Below, piece by piece: positions 17,593 through 25,926 of a stretch of DNA of 64,000 bases (its first letter is position 1; each line of letters starts with the position of its first letter). Where the stretch lies: positions 42,406-106,405 of the forward strand of contig NZ_BNBC01000035.1 of NCBI RefSeq assembly GCF_014654675.1, in the 5' to 3' direction. This DNA is from Streptomyces spiralis (lineage in GTDB: Bacteria > Actinomycetota > Actinomycetes > Streptomycetales > Streptomycetaceae). The position numbers were made by a program, and so were the translations under genes. A model generated the notes under the pieces. It did not search any database. It saw only the letters and a list, made by a program, of their open reading frames with translations, and was not told where the DNA came from.

Positions 17593-18744
17593 GTGACACG
17601 CAAGACGGTGCGGATCGCCATGAACGGCGTGACCGGGCGCATGGGCTACCGCCAGCACCTGGTCCGCTCGATCCTCGCCCTGCGCGAGCAGGGCGGACTC
17701 GACCTCGGCGACGGCACCGTGCTGTGGCCGGAACCGGTCTTGGTCGGCCGGCGCGAGCACGCGCTCGAGGCACTCGCGGAGAAGCACGGCCTGGAGCACT
17801 ACTCGACGGACCTGGACGCCGTCCTCGCCGACCCGTCCGTCGACATCTACTTCGACGCCCAGGTCACCTCGGCCCGCGAGGAGGCGATCCGCAAGGCGAT
17901 CGCCGCCGGCAAGCACGTCTACACCGAGAAGCCGTCCGCCACGGGCCTGGACGGCGCCCTCGAACTCGCCCGGCTCGCGCACGAGAAGGGCATCAAGCAC
18001 GGCGTCGTCCAGGACAAGATCTTCCTGCCGGGCCTCATGAAGCTCAAGCGCCTGATCGACGGCGGCTTCTTCGGCCGGATCCTGTCCGTGCGCGGCGAGT
18101 TCGGCTACTGGGTCTTCGAGGGCGACTGGCAGGAGGCCCAGCGCCCCTCCTGGAACTACCGCGCCGAGGACGGCGGCGGCATCGTCGTGGACATGTTCCC
18201 GCACTGGGAGTACGTCCTGCACGAGCTGTTCGGCCGCGTGACGTCCGTCCAGACGCTCATCGCCACCCACATCCCGCAGCGCTGGGACGAGAACGGCAAG
18301 CCCTACGACGCCACCGCCGACGACGCCGCCTACGGCATCTTCGAGCTCGACGGCGGCACGATCGCCCAGATCAACTCCTCCTGGGCGGCCCGCGTCAACC
18401 GCGACGAGCTGGTGGAGTTCCAGGTGGACGGCACCGAGGGATCCGCCGTCGCGGGCCTGCGCAAGTGCCGCGTCCAGCACCGCTCGGCCACCCCCAAGCC
18501 GGTGTGGAACCCGGACATCCCCGCCACCGAGGCCTTCCGCGACCAGTGGCAGGAGGTGCCCGACAACACCGAGTTCGACAACGGCTTCAAGGCCCAGTGG
18601 GAGCTGTTCCTCAGGCACGTCTTCGCCGACGCCCCCTACCACTGGGACCTGCTCGCCGGCGCCCGCGGTGTCCAGCTCGCCGAGCTGGGCCTCAAGTCCG
18701 CGTCCGAGGGCCGCCGCATCGAGGTACCGGAGATCGCGCTGTGA
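17593..18744 (+). CDS. Gfo/Idh/MocA-family oxidoreductase
   Basis: A 383-residue NAD(P)-dependent dehydrogenase. N-terminal Rossmann fold IAMNGVTGRMGYR (Gly-rich loop, residues ~8-18), then AAGKHVYTEKPSATG, the EKP motif of the family with its catalytic Lys, then the C-terminal alpha/beta domain. GTG 17593 follows GGAGGG. First gene of a coupled three-gene operon; its stop overlaps the next start as GTGA. It probably oxidises a sugar, inositol or related polyol to a keto compound. The substrate cannot be read from the sequence. Confidence 0.9.
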   Translation: MTRKTVRIAMNGVTGRMGYRQHLVRSILALREQGGLDLGDGTVLWPEPVLVGRREHALEALAEKHGLEHYSTDLDAVLADPSVDIYFDAQVTSAREEAIRKAIAAGKHVYTEKPSATGLDGALELARLAHEKGIKHGVVQDKIFLPGLMKLKRLIDGGFFGRILSVRGEFGYWVFEGDWQEAQRPSWNYRAEDGGGIVVDMFPHWEYVLHELFGRVTSVQTLIATHIPQRWDENGKPYDATADDAAYGIFELDGGTIAQINSSWAARVNRDELVEFQVDGTEGSAVAGLRKCRVQHRSATPKPVWNPDIPATEAFRDQWQEVPDNTEFDNGFKAQWELFLRHVFADAPYHWDLLAGARGVQLAELGLKSASEGRRIEVPEIAL

Positions 18745-19892
18745 CCATCCGACTCCCCGACTTCCAGGGCGGGCTGCGGACCTACGAGCCCCGCACCCGG
18801 CCGCTGGAGATCTCGCCGGGCACCCCGCTCACCTCCCGTACGGTCTTCTCCGCGGCGCACGTCGTCGCCGACCCGTTCGCCGACGCCGGCCCCGACGCGC
18901 CCGCCGCCGTCGACTGGGACGCCACCCTCGCCTTCCGCCGCCATCTGTGGAGCCACGGACTCGGCGTGGCCGAGGCCATGGACACCGCTCAGCGCGGCAT
19001 GGGCCTGGACTGGGCGGGCGCGGCCGAGCTGATCCGCCGGTCGGCGGCGGAGGCCCGCGCCGTCGGCGGGCGCATCGCCTGCGGCGTCGGCACCGACCAG
19101 CTCGCCACGGGCACGGTCAAGGAGGTCCGGGCCGCCTACGAGGAGCAGCTCGCCGTCGTCGAGGAGGCGGGCGCCCAGGCGATCCTGATGGCCTCGCGCG
19201 CCCTCGCCGCCACGGCCCAGGGCCCGGACGACTACCTGGAGGTCTACGGCCACCTGCTGCGCCAGGCCGCCGAACCGGTGATCCTGCACTGGCTCGGTCC
19301 CATGTTCGACCCGGCCCTGGAGGGCTACTGGGGCTCGGCCGACCTGGACGCGGCCACCGACACCTTCCTGGAGGTCATCGCCGCCCACCCGGACAAGGTC
19401 GACGGCGTGAAGATCTCCCTGCTGGACGCCCGGCGCGAGGTCGAGCTGCGCCGCCGCCTGCCGCAGGGCGTGCGCTGCTACACCGGCGACGACTTCAACT
19501 ACCCCGAGCTGATCGCCGGCGACGAGCAGGGCTTCAGCCACGCGCTGCTGGGCATCTTCGACCCGCTGGGTCCCCTGGCGGCCGAGGCGGTCCGGACCCT
19601 GGACACCGGCGACACGGCCGGCTTCCGGGCGCTGCTCGACCCGACCGTCGAACTCTCCCGCCATCTCTTCCAGGCCCCCACTCGCTTCTACAAGACGGGC
19701 GTGGTCCTCCTGGCCTGGCTCGCCGGACACCAGTCGCACTTCACGATGGTCGGCGGCCTGCAGTCGGCCCGCTCCCTGCCGCACCTGGTCCGCGCCTACG
19801 AACTCGCCGACGGCCTCGGCCTGTTCCCGGACCCCGGGCTCGCCGAGGACCGGATGAGGAACCTGCTGTCGCTGTACGGAGTGAACGCATGA
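18741..19892 (+). CDS. DUF993 / dihydrodipicolinate-synthase-like aldolase
   Basis: A 383-residue protein matching the DUF993 branch of the class I aldolase (DapA-like) superfamily. It has a long N-terminal extension, GRIACGVGTDQLATG, then AVVEEAGAQAILMASRALAA, and GVKISLLDA with the Lys at the place of the Schiff-base Lys of DapA-like enzymes. Likely a C-C lyase or aldolase for the product of the neighbouring dehydrogenase. GTG 18741 overlaps the previous stop; its own stop overlaps the next ATG (ATGA). Confidence 0.85.
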   Translation: MTIRLPDFQGGLRTYEPRTRPLEISPGTPLTSRTVFSAAHVVADPFADAGPDAPAAVDWDATLAFRRHLWSHGLGVAEAMDTAQRGMGLDWAGAAELIRRSAAEARAVGGRIACGVGTDQLATGTVKEVRAAYEEQLAVVEEAGAQAILMASRALAATAQGPDDYLEVYGHLLRQAAEPVILHWLGPMFDPALEGYWGSADLDAATDTFLEVIAAHPDKVDGVKISLLDARREVELRRRLPQGVRCYTGDDFNYPELIAGDEQGFSHALLGIFDPLGPLAAEAVRTLDTGDTAGFRALLDPTVELSRHLFQAPTRFYKTGVVLLAWLAGHQSHFTMVGGLQSARSLPHLVRAYELADGLGLFPDPGLAEDRMRNLLSLYGVNA

Positions 19893-20749
19893 ACGACCAG
19901 GAGCTGTCCCGTTTCTCCATCAACCAGATGACGGTGAAGCAGCTGCCGCTGCCCGAACTGGCCGAGGCCTGCCGCGAGCTGGGCGTCGGAGGCGTGGGCC
20001 TGTGGCGCGAGCCGGTACAGGCGTACGGCGTGGAGGCCGCCGCCAAGCTCGTGCGGGACGCGGGCCTGACCGTCACCACCCTGTGCCGGGGCGGCTTCCT
20101 CACGGCGATCGACCCGGTCGAGCGGGTCGGGGCGCTGGACGACAACCGCGCGGCGATCGACGAGGCCGCCACGCTCGGCACGGACACCCTGGTGCTGGTC
20201 TCCGGCGGACTCCCCGCCGGCAGCAAGGACCTGCACGGGGCCCGCGAGCGCATCGCGGACGCCCTCGCCGTCCTCGGCCCCTACGCGGCCGAGCGCGGCG
20301 TGCGCCTCGCCATCGAGCCGCTGCACCCCATGTACGCGGCCGACCGCTGCGTGGTCTCCACCCTCGCCCAGGCGCTCGACCTCGCCGAACGCTTCCCCGC
20401 CGACCAGGTCGGCGTGACCGTGGACACCTACCACATCTGGTGGGACGACCGGGCCCCCGAGCAGATCGCCCGCGCGGGCGCCGGCGGCCGCATCCACACC
20501 TTCCAGCTCGCCGACTGGACCACCCCCCTCCCCGTCGGCGTCCTCAACGGCCGCGGTCAGATCGGCGACGGCGCCATCGACATGAGGCAGTGGAAGGGGT
20601 ACGTGGAGGCGGCCGGCTACACGGGCCACATCGAGGTCGAGCTGTTCAACGAGGGACTGTGGGCCCGGGACGGCCGCGAGGTGCTGGCCGAGACGGCGGA
20701 GCGCTTCGTGGAGCACGCGATCCGGCCTGCCGCGTACGCGGGCCGGTGA
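19889..20749 (+). CDS. Sugar phosphate isomerase/epimerase (TIM barrel)
   Basis: A 286-residue xylose-isomerase-like TIM barrel, third gene of the operon. Key segments: LAIEPLHPMYAADRC, VGVTVDTYHIWWDD, HTFQLADWTTPLP and HIEVELFNEGLW, giving the usual Glu, Asp, His and Glu metal ligands. It probably epimerises or isomerises a keto-sugar intermediate made by the two upstream enzymes. ATG 19889 overlaps the DUF993 stop. Confidence 0.88.
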   Translation: MNDQELSRFSINQMTVKQLPLPELAEACRELGVGGVGLWREPVQAYGVEAAAKLVRDAGLTVTTLCRGGFLTAIDPVERVGALDDNRAAIDEAATLGTDTLVLVSGGLPAGSKDLHGARERIADALAVLGPYAAERGVRLAIEPLHPMYAADRCVVSTLAQALDLAERFPADQVGVTVDTYHIWWDDRAPEQIARAGAGGRIHTFQLADWTTPLPVGVLNGRGQIGDGAIDMRQWKGYVEAAGYTGHIEVELFNEGLWARDGREVLAETAERFVEHAIRPAAYAGR

Positions 20750-20751
20750 CC

Positions 20752-20802
20752 CTGACCCGGACTCGGACCCGGACGCCGGTGACCCGGACCCGGACCCCGG
20801 AA
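20752..20802 (+). repeat. Short imperfect direct repeats (ACCCGGAC units)
   Basis: Directly after the isomerase stop, units of the form CGGACCCGGAC and GTGACCCGGAC recur five or six times in about 50 bp. It is a low-complexity slippage-type stretch with no gene. Confidence 0.5.
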
Positions 20803-20932
20803 AAATAATCCCGACGACGGTGCAACCCTTCCGGCACGTCGGGTGTCGTACCTGTCATCGGAACTCCTCGATGGGATCTGGGGGGATCACAGAGGGATTC
20901 CGATGCAGGTGGGGGAAGCAGGAGGGGAAAGC

Positions 20933-20993
20933 CGAGGGGGCCCGGTCCACGGACCAGGCCCCCTCGTATTGTCCGGTCATCCGGTGACCGGAC
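20933..20993. terminator. Two hairpins between convergent operons
   Basis: Hairpin 1: 20933-20942 pairs with 20957-20966 (CGAGGGGGCC arm) with an inner GGTCC/GGACC stem. Hairpin 2: GTCCGGTCA (20971-20979) pairs with TGACCGGAC (20985-20993). They lie just past the rbsD stop and downstream of the rightward sugar operon, so they can end both transcripts. Confidence 0.7.
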
Positions 20994-20996
20994 GGC

Positions 20997-21377
20997 TCAG
21001 AAGAACACCCCGCACCGCAGCAGCACGTTCGCGTACGGCCGGGCCTCGCCGGTGCGTACGACCAGGCGCGCGCCGCGGGACAGCTCCTTCAGCCGTTCGT
21101 GCGGGACCAGGGCGAGGTCCGGGAAGCGGCCTTCCAGCAGTGCGCGGTTGGTGCCACGCACCTCCTCGGCCGCCGTGGCTCCCTCCACCACCAGCTCCGC
21201 CAGCAGGCCGTCCAGGACCTCCGCGAACGACGGGACCCCGGCGCGGAACGCCAGGTCCACCACGCGTGGCCCGTCCGGTATCGGCATGCCCGCGTCGCAC
21301 ACCAGCACCTCGTCGGTGTGGCCGAGTTCGGCCAGCGCGCCCGAGAGGTGACGGTTGAGGATGCCCGCCTTCTTCAC
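20997..21377 (-). CDS. rbsD: D-ribose pyranase
   Basis: A 126-residue RbsD: MKKAGILNRHLSGALAELGH, VCDAGMPIPDG and C-terminal TGEARPYANVLLRCGV are diagnostic, including the catalytic His20 region. It converts beta-pyranose ribose to beta-furanose for RbsK. GTG 21377 overlaps the rbsK stop (GTGA) behind GAGGTGG. Last gene of the ribose operon. Confidence 0.95.
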   Translation of the reverse strand: MKKAGILNRHLSGALAELGHTDEVLVCDAGMPIPDGPRVVDLAFRAGVPSFAEVLDGLLAELVVEGATAAEEVRGTNRALLEGRFPDLALVPHERLKELSRGARLVVRTGEARPYANVLLRCGVFF

Positions 21378-22387
21378 AGCGATCCACCTCGCCCGGAAGC
21401 GTCGGGTGCGCTGCCCGACTCCTGGCCGGGGGTCCGGCCCGCCGCGAAGCGGCCGTCGGATGCGGTGGCCCCCGGGTCAGCACAGCACAGGGCGTCGACC
21501 TCCTCCGCCGTCGGGTACGACTCCTGCGCGCCCCGTTTGGTCACGGCCGCCGCGCCGACCCGGGCCGCGTAGGCCGCCGCCTCCGCCAGGGACGCCCCGG
21601 AGCCCAGCCGCCAGGCCAGGGCGGCGGTGAACGCGTCGCCCGCGCCCGTGGTGTCCACGGCCTCCACCTTCACGGACGGCACCCGGGTCGCGCCCTCGGC
21701 GGACGCCACCAGCGCGCCCTCGGCGCCCAGGGTGACGACCACCGAACGCGGGCCGTGGGCGAGCAGGGCCCGCGCCCAGTCCTCCGGGCTGTCGCCCGCC
21801 TCCTCGCCGCCCAGGATCACCTTCGCCTCGTGCTCGTTGACGATCAGCGGATCGCAGGCCCGGAGCAGTTCCTCGGGCAGCGGGCGCGGCGGCGAGGGGT
21901 TCAGGACGAAACGGCTGCCGGGCGCCAGGTTCCGTACCGCCTCCACCACCGTCTCCAGCGGGATCTCCAGCTGCGCCGAGACCACCCGGGAGGCCCGCAG
22001 CAGCCCGGCCGCCGCCCGGACGTCCTCGGGTGTGAGCCGGCCGTTGGCGCCCGGCGAGACCACGATGCTGTTGTCCCCGGACGGGTCCACCGTGATCAGC
22101 GCGACACCGGTCGGCGCGCCGCCGACCAGCACGCCGACCGGGTCGACACCGGCCGCGCGCTGCGAGTCGAGCAGCAGCCGGCCGTGCGCGTCGTCGCCGA
22201 CCCGGGCCAGCAGGGCCGTACGGGCCCCGAGACGGGCGGCGGCCACCGCCTGGTTGGCGCCCTTGCCGCCGGGGTGGACGGCCAGGTCCGAGCCGAGCAC
22301 CGTCTCCCCGGCCGCGGGCCGCCGCTCGACGCCGATCACCAGGTCGGCGTTGGCCGACCCCACGACCAGGAGGTCGTAGTCGTACAT
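21374..22387 (-). CDS. rbsK: Ribokinase
   Basis: A 337-residue PfkB-family sugar kinase. Motif 1 HPGGKGANQAVAAARLG (residues ~40-57); motif 2 DTTGAGDAFTAALAWRLG with catalytic Asp. It phosphorylates ribose at O5. ATG 22387 follows GAGGAGACAC; an in-frame GTG at 22399 would lie on top of this ribosome site and is rejected. The C-terminus is about 35 residues longer than in E. coli RbsK and Gly/Ser-rich. It is 49 bp behind rbsCB, with a strong hairpin in the gap. Confidence 0.93.
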   Translation of the reverse strand: MYDYDLLVVGSANADLVIGVERRPAAGETVLGSDLAVHPGGKGANQAVAAARLGARTALLARVGDDAHGRLLLDSQRAAGVDPVGVLVGGAPTGVALITVDPSGDNSIVVSPGANGRLTPEDVRAAAGLLRASRVVSAQLEIPLETVVEAVRNLAPGSRFVLNPSPPRPLPEELLRACDPLIVNEHEAKVILGGEEAGDSPEDWARALLAHGPRSVVVTLGAEGALVASAEGATRVPSVKVEAVDTTGAGDAFTAALAWRLGSGASLAEAAAYAARVGAAAVTKRGAQESYPTAEEVDALCCADPGATASDGRFAAGRTPGQESGSAPDASGRGGSL

Positions 22388-22403
22388 GTGTCTCCTCACA
22401 CAG

Positions 22404-22430
22404 GGCCCGCCCCCGCGCCGGGGGCGGGCC
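22404..22430 (-). promoter_or_regulatory. Intercistronic hairpin between rbsCB and rbsK
   Basis: 22404-22414 and 22420-22430 form a perfect 11-bp GC-only stem with a 5-nt loop. It sits inside the operon, between the transporter and the kinase, without a T tract. It may protect the upstream mRNA 3' end or lower rbsKD expression relative to the transporter. Confidence 0.55.
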
Positions 22431-22436
22431 GCCGGG

Positions 22437-24389
22437 TCAGCCGCTGAAGCCGGCCACGTTCTCCTTCGTTACCACCTTCACCGGCACCTTCACCGTCGAC
22501 TCGACCTTCTTGCCCTGGACCGCCTTCAGCGCGTTGTCCACGGCGATCCGGCCCAGCTGGCTCGGCTGCTGTGCCACGGAGGCGTAGAGCGTGCCGTTCT
22601 TCACGGCGGTCAGGCCGTCCGGGGTGCCGTCGAAACCGACGACCTGCACCGACTTGCCGGCCTTCGAGCCCAGCGCCTTGACCGCGCCGAGCGCCATCTC
22701 GTCGTTGGCGGCGATCACGCCCTGCACGTCGGGGTGGGCCTGCAGCAGGTTGGACATCACGTCCAGGCCCTTGGTGCGGTCGAAGTCGGCGGGCTGCTGG
22801 GCCACGACCTTGATGCCCGGGTAGGCCTTGAGGCCCTGGGCGAAGCCGGCGGCGCGCTCGCGGGCGGCGGAGGTGCCCGCCTGGCCCTGGAGGATCACGA
22901 TCTTCCCCTTGCCGCCGAGCTTCTCGCCGATGGTCTTGGCCGCCAGCTCGCCGCCGGCCACGTTGTCGGAGGCGACCAGGGCGTCCGTCTTCGCGTTGTT
23001 GACGCCTCGGTCGACGGCGATCACCGGGATGCTCGCCTTGTCAGCGGCCTTGACCGAGTTGCTCGCGGCGTCGGAGTCCACCGGGTTGACGATGATCGCG
23101 CCGAGGTCCGAACTGGTGAAGTTCTGGAGCTGGTTGGCCTGCTGGGAGGCGTCGTTCTGGGCGTCGGTGACGGTCAGGTCGATGCCGAGCTTCTTGGCCT
23201 CGGCCTGCGCGCCGGACCTGATCTGCACGAAGAACGGGTTGTTCAGCGTGGACAGGGACAGGCCCATCTTCGGGGTGGTGGAGCCGGAGCCGGTGTGCAG
23301 CAGGGAGGTCGCGGCCACCACTGCCACGGTGACCGCGGCCGCCAGCCCGTACGTCGCCGCCTGCTTGCCCTTGCCGCCGCCGCTGCCCGTGCCCGCGGCC
23401 GGCGCGGTCGCCCCGGCCTTGCGGCGCACGGTGTCCAGCAGCACGGCCAGCGCGATCACGACACCGATGACGACCTGCTGCCAGAAGGCGGACACCGACA
23501 GCAGGTTGAGGCCGTTGCGCAGCACCGCGAGGATCAGCGCGCCGATGAGCGTCCCCGAGGCCTTGCCGGTGCCGCCCGCCAGCGAGGCGCCGCCGATGAC
23601 GACCGCGGCGATCGCGTCCAGCTCGTAGCCGTTGGCGGCCTGCGGCTGAGCGGAGGACAGCCGGGCGGCGAGCACGATGCCCGCGGCGGCGGCGAACAGA
23701 CCGGACAGCGCGTAGATCGCGAGCTTCTGCTTCTTGACCTTCAGACCCGACAGGCGGGCCGCCTCCTCGTTGCCGCCGATCGCGTACATCGAGCGGCCGA
23801 TGTAGGTCCGGCCCAGCACGAACGCCGTGATCAGGCCCATGACGAGCATGACCAGCACGGGCACCGGCAGCCAGCCGCCGAGGGTGTCACCGAGGTGCGA
23901 GACGGAGTCGGGCAGAGCGATCGGGGAGCCCTGGGAGATGACCAGGGACAGGCCGCGGCCCACCGACAGCATGGCCAGCGTCGCGATGAACGGCGGCAGC
24001 TTGCCGTAGGAGATCAGGATGCCGTTGACCAGGCCGCAGGCGATGCCGGTGGCGACGGCCAGGACGACGGCGAGGGCGACCGGGATCCCGGCCGAGGTGG
24101 CGCTCCAGGCCAGCACGGTGGCCGACAGCGCCGCCACCGAACCGACGGACAGGTCGATGCCCGCGGAGACGATGACGAAGGTGACACCGAAGGCGAGGAT
24201 GGCGGTCACGGCCGCCTGGACGCCGATGTTGAGCAGGTTGTCCGTCGTCAGGAAGTCGCCGGACAGCGCCGACAGCGCGATGACGAGGACGATGAGCGCG
24301 GTGAGCGCGCCGTTGTCGAGCAGCAGGCGGCGCAGGCCGCCCGAGGCGCCACCCGCGCCCGTCGTGCTCTTGAGCGTGTCAGTGGCCAC
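22437..24389 (-). CDS. Ribose ABC transporter, permease fused to substrate-binding protein
   Basis: A 650-residue RbsC-RbsB fusion. Residues ~20-320 are an RbsC/AraH-type permease with about ten helices (VSAGIDLSVGSVAALS is the family signature; LGRTYIGRSMYAIGGN follows). After a Gly/Lys linker (~325-345) a single helix (YGLAAAVTVAVVAATSLL) crosses the membrane. Residues ~365-650 are an RbsB-like sugar-binding domain (MGLSLSTLNNPFFVQI, PVIAVDRGVN, GVIAANDEMALGAVKA). The binding domain is thus tethered outside the cell rather than being a lipoprotein. The start overlaps rbsA by 11 bp. Confidence 0.93.
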   Translation of the reverse strand: MATDTLKSTTGAGGASGGLRRLLLDNGALTALIVLVIALSALSGDFLTTDNLLNIGVQAAVTAILAFGVTFVIVSAGIDLSVGSVAALSATVLAWSATSAGIPVALAVVLAVATGIACGLVNGILISYGKLPPFIATLAMLSVGRGLSLVISQGSPIALPDSVSHLGDTLGGWLPVPVLVMLVMGLITAFVLGRTYIGRSMYAIGGNEEAARLSGLKVKKQKLAIYALSGLFAAAAGIVLAARLSSAQPQAANGYELDAIAAVVIGGASLAGGTGKASGTLIGALILAVLRNGLNLLSVSAFWQQVVIGVVIALAVLLDTVRRKAGATAPAAGTGSGGGKGKQAATYGLAAAVTVAVVAATSLLHTGSGSTTPKMGLSLSTLNNPFFVQIRSGAQAEAKKLGIDLTVTDAQNDASQQANQLQNFTSSDLGAIIVNPVDSDAASNSVKAADKASIPVIAVDRGVNNAKTDALVASDNVAGGELAAKTIGEKLGGKGKIVILQGQAGTSAARERAAGFAQGLKAYPGIKVVAQQPADFDRTKGLDVMSNLLQAHPDVQGVIAANDEMALGAVKALGSKAGKSVQVVGFDGTPDGLTAVKNGTLYASVAQQPSQLGRIAVDNALKAVQGKKVESTVKVPVKVVTKENVAGFSG

Positions 24390-25926
24390 GGGAGGTCTCC
24401 GTTCCGGTCGTGGACGTGGTGGGGGTCGTGGTGGTCGTGGGGGTGCTGACGGCGAGGGCCATCACGGCGTCCTGGGTGGCCTGGTCGGCGGGGAGTTCGC
24501 CCGCGATCCGGCCCTGGGCCATCACCAGCACCCGGTCGCTCATGCCGAGCACCTCGGGCAGATCGCTGGAGATCATCAGGACGGCGGCTCCGGCGGCCGT
24601 CAGTTCGTTGATGAGCTGGTAGATCTCGACCTTGGCGCCGACGTCGATGCCGCGCGTCGGCTCGTCGAGGATGAGCACCTTGGTGTCGGCCAGCAGCCAC
24701 TTGCCGATGACGACCTTCTGCTGGTTGCCGCCGGACAGGGTGCGCACGTGCTGGCCGAGGCCGGCCATCCGGACGCCCAGCTGCCCGGCGATCCGCTCGG
24801 CCGCCTCGTGCTGACCCTTGAGGTCGACGAGGCCCGCGCGGGTGGCCGACCGGAGGGTGACGAGCCCGAGGTTCTCCTCGACGGAGGCGTCCAGGACCAG
24901 GCCCTGGCCCTTGCGGTCCTCGGGCACGAGCCCGATCCCGGCCGCCATGGCCGCGGTCACGTCGTGGCGCCTGAGCCGGGCGCCCGCGACCTTCACGGCT
25001 CCCTTGTCGTAGGGGTCGGCGCCGAACACCGCGCGGACCACCTCCGTACGGCCGGCGCCCACCAGGCCCGCGATGCCGACGACCTCGCCGGCGTGCACCT
25101 GGAAGCTGACGTCGTGGAAGACGCCGTCCCGGGTGAGTCCCTCGACGGTCAGCAGCGCGGGACCGGTCTCGGGGCGCTCGCGCGGGTACTGCTGCTCGAT
25201 GGAGCGGCCCACCATGAGCCGTACGAGCTCGTCCTCGGGCGTGGACGCGGGCACCTGGCCCACGCTGCGGCCGTCGCGGATGACCGTGACCCGGTCGCCG
25301 AGGGCGGCGATCTCCTCCAGGTGGTGCGTGATGAACACGACCCCGACGCCGTCCGCGCGCAGTGCGCGCACGATCGAGAAGAGCTTGTCGACCTCCTCGG
25401 AGGTGAGCACGGCGGTCGGCTCGTCCATGATCAGCACGCGGGCGTCGAGGCTGAGCGCCTTGGCGATCTCCACCATCTGAAGGCGGGCGATGCCGAGGTC
25501 CCGTACACGCGCGCGGGGCGACACGTTCACGCCGACGCGCTCCAGGAGGACGGCGGCGTCGGCCTCCATGCGCTTGCGGTCGATCATCCCGTAGCGGCGC
25601 GGCTGGCGGCCCAGGAAGATGTTCTCGGCGACCGTCAGATCGGGGACCAGGTTGAACTCCTGGTAGATGGTGGCGATCCCGAGGCGTTCGGAGTCCTGGG
25701 CGCCCTGGATGCGCACCTCCTCGCCGCCGACCAGGATCCGTCCGGCGTCGGGGGTGTAGGCGCCGGAGAGCATCTTGATCAGGGTGCTCTTGCCCGCGCC
25801 GTTCTCACCGAGCAGCACGTGCACCTCACCGCGGCGCAGGTCGAAGTCGACGCCGTCCAGCGCGATCACGCCCGGGAAGGTCTTGCGGATGCCCTCGATG
25901 CGCAGCAACTCGTCCGGGTTGCTCAC
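24379..25926 (-). CDS. rbsA: Ribose ABC transporter ATPase (tandem NBDs)
   Basis: A 515-residue sugar-type ABC ATPase with two NBDs. NBD1: Walker A GENGAGKSTLIKML, Walker B LIMDEPTAVLT. NBD2: degenerate Walker A (GLVGAGRTEVVRAVFG), signature LSGGNQQK, Walker B LILDEPTRGIDVG. The C-terminus runs into a Thr-rich tail. GTG 25926 follows GGAGCAAGCC and overlaps the rbsR stop (GTGA). It powers ribose import with the fused RbsCB protein. Confidence 0.95.
   Translation of the reverse strand: MSNPDELLRIEGIRKTFPGVIALDGVDFDLRRGEVHVLLGENGAGKSTLIKMLSGAYTPDAGRILVGGEEVRIQGAQDSERLGIATIYQEFNLVPDLTVAENIFLGRQPRRYGMIDRKRMEADAAVLLERVGVNVSPRARVRDLGIARLQMVEIAKALSLDARVLIMDEPTAVLTSEEVDKLFSIVRALRADGVGVVFITHHLEEIAALGDRVTVIRDGRSVGQVPASTPEDELVRLMVGRSIEQQYPRERPETGPALLTVEGLTRDGVFHDVSFQVHAGEVVGIAGLVGAGRTEVVRAVFGADPYDKGAVKVAGARLRRHDVTAAMAAGIGLVPEDRKGQGLVLDASVEENLGLVTLRSATRAGLVDLKGQHEAAERIAGQLGVRMAGLGQHVRTLSGGNQQKVVIGKWLLADTKVLILDEPTRGIDVGAKVEIYQLINELTAAGAAVLMISSDLPEVLGMSDRVLVMAQGRIAGELPADQATQDAVMALAVSTPTTTTTPTTSTTGTETSRGH

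Noticed and set aside
20752..20802. Short direct repeats as a CRISPR-like array
   Set aside because: Units are about 10 bp with no spacers; simple slippage sequence.
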